Shown here: positions 13,806 to 14,383 of the stretch, one piece after another | Position numbering within the stretch: the first letter of the stretch is position 1 | How the letters are laid out: each line of letters opens with the position of its first letter | Assembly (NCBI RefSeq): GCF_937880195.1 | Contig: NZ_CALFLA010000097.1 | Location: 1 to 14,383 of the forward strand | Source of the DNA: an uncultured Blautia sp. | Lineage (GTDB): Bacteria; Bacillota; Clostridia; Lachnospirales; Lachnospiraceae | Length of the DNA: 14,383 nt | Direction of reading: 5' to 3' | The notes under the pieces: generated by a model | Databases searched by the model: none | Seen by the model: only the letters and a program-made list of their open reading frames with translations | What the model was told of the DNA's origin: nothing | Made by a program: the position numbers and the translations under genes

Positions 13806-13958
13806 TTCATAATCTATATTTGCTCAACCGAACAATTATTTGGCAGGCGTAGCATTCTCCTGCATCTCTCAGAGTTTCCCCTTGTCAATACCGTCGGCGT
13901 GTGGTCGCTACGAAATTTACCACCTCAAATAATCATTCGGGTAAAGCCTATTTATTAT
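13774..13958 (-). ncRNA. Probable structured small RNA, 6S-RNA-like
   Basis: Between a promoter and a terminator lies a ~185-nt segment without a convincing ORF whose ends pair. A 15-bp helix joins 13926-13940 and 13828-13842, with two G-U pairs. It continues outward, after one bulged C, through GGCUUUA pairing with UUGAGC. Inside are an asymmetric open region, a CGUAGC/GCUACG pair, a GCAGG/CCUGC hairpin on the 3' side and an AGGG-GAAA-CUCU tetraloop hairpin. A long closing stem, central bubble and apical arm at this length is the shape of 6S RNA, which binds RNA polymerase. I recognise the shape, not a signature sequence; an unknown riboswitch or sRNA is the alternative. Confidence 0.5.
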
Positions 13959-13964
13959 ATACTT

Positions 13965-13993
13965 ATTGTACAGCAATTATTCTTTTTTGTAAA
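13965..13993 (-). promoter_or_regulatory. Promoter for the structured RNA
   Basis: On the - strand TTTACA (13988-13993) and TACAAT (13965-13970) are separated by 17 bp, each one mismatch from consensus. The -35 overlaps the end of the preceding coding region. A perfect TATAAT (13954-13959) just downstream is an alternative -10 but lacks a good -35. Confidence 0.65.
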
Positions 13994-14383
13994 GAGGCTC
14001 ATTATTTCTTAATCTTTGCTCAAATCTCTTCATACTCTCTCCTACTGCCGTAATAATCGAATTTTTATACTCGGGATTGTCAGTTGACACTACTAATCTT
14101 AGTACCAGATTTACATACTTATTGTTAATTTTAAATTCTTTACAAACAAGAGCTGTATTCTCTTTATCTTTAAATATAAAATCTGGTTCCTGAAGGATAC
14201 TTATAAATTTATCACCATATTTTTCATAGAATTCTTTTCCCCTTCTATCAATAATGTGCTGAATCCGTTCATCCGTAATAATAACTTCATCCGTTACAAT
14301 ATCATCCGTAATACATTTGTATATTTCCCGGTTTATTTTTCCGACTATATGCACGTCTGCTACCTCTTTCGCAATTCCTGTAT
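13977..14383 (-). CDS. PBECR-type phage nuclease domain protein, 5' end outside window
   Basis: The reading frame is open to the window edge, so the first codons are missing; a GTG at 14354 is internal and has no convincing ribosome site. About 135 residues are visible. The stretch VHIVGKINREIYKC, then DEVIITDERIQHIIDRRG, an NTALVCKEF segment and LVLRLVVSTDNPEYKNSIIT resemble the C-terminal BECR-fold (Barnase-EndoU-ColicinE5-RelE) domain found in phage head-morphogenesis and polyvalent proteins. Such domains are predicted RNases. It could be a complete small protein whose start is just outside, or the tail of a larger phage gene. Its AT-rich codons and phage-type domain suggest mobile origin. 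The family assignment is from memory of the motif pattern. Confidence 0.6.
   Translation of the reverse strand, partial: TGIAKEVADVHIVGKINREIYKCITDDIVTDEVIITDERIQHIIDRRGKEFYEKYGDKFISILQEPDFIFKDKENTALVCKEFKINNKYVNLVLRLVVSTDNPEYKNSIITAVGESMKRFEQRLRNNEPLYKKE

Noticed and set aside
13822..13948. TPP, SAM, glycine, c-di-GMP or T-box riboswitch controlling rpiB
   Set aside because: CTCTGAGAGATG loosely recalls a thi-box, but the other conserved blocks of these classes are missing, and the element is over 150 bases from rpiB, which has its own promoter.
1..14383. CRISPR arrays, tRNA or rRNA genes, insertion sequences
   Set aside because: I saw no spaced direct-repeat array, no cloverleaf or rRNA segments, and no transposase or terminal inverted repeats.

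Overview
The window looks like the chromosome of a low-to-moderate GC Firmicute, most likely a gut Clostridia/Lachnospiraceae-type anaerobe. This is inferred from strong AGGAGG ribosome binding sites, TTGACA/TATAAT promoters, short intrinsic terminators and closest recalled family resemblances; no taxonomic marker was searched.

Layout. The left end (about 150-1235, + strand) is mnmA, which makes 2-thiouridine in tRNA. It converges on a MATE drug/sodium antiporter gene (1350-2723, - strand), and the two share a bidirectional terminator. The MATE gene has its own promoter with a perfect inverted repeat over the -10 box. From 2880 to 11714 the - strand carries a sugar cluster. In transcription order it encodes a SIS protein (SIS3), an LsrB/RhaS-type binding protein, a two-domain sugar ABC ATPase, two RbsC/LsrC-type permeases, a ribokinase-like PfkB kinase, an AlsE-like ribulose-phosphate 3-epimerase family protein, a second SIS protein (SIS2), 3-hexulose-6-phosphate synthase (HxlA) and 6-phospho-3-hexuloisomerase (HxlB), then a strong terminator. 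Upstream are a LacI-family repressor gene (11951-12961) and a divergent RpiB-family isomerase gene (13143-13610), each with its own promoter. The right end holds a probable ~185-nt structured RNA of 6S-like shape (about 13774-13958) and the C-terminal part of a phage-type PBECR nuclease-like protein that runs off the window.

How it fits together. An unphosphorylated sugar is probably imported by the ABC system, phosphorylated by the PfkB kinase, then isomerised and epimerised by the RpiB-like, SIS and AlsE-like enzymes. HxlA and HxlB can interconvert ribulose 5-phosphate plus formaldehyde with fructose 6-phosphate (ribulose monophosphate pathway). Finding this pair inside a sugar-uptake operon, with two extra SIS paralogues whose signature motifs have changed, is the most unusual feature. 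The substrate is unknown: ribose, allose/allulose or a branched sugar all fit parts of the evidence.

Regulation. Three sites share the core GAAAC(C)GGT: at the lacI promoter, the SIS3 promoter and a second promoter just before the binding-protein gene. The first two also match the CcpA cre consensus at 13 of 14 positions. Hairpins after the binding-protein gene and after the second permease gene probably adjust the relative expression of the operon genes.
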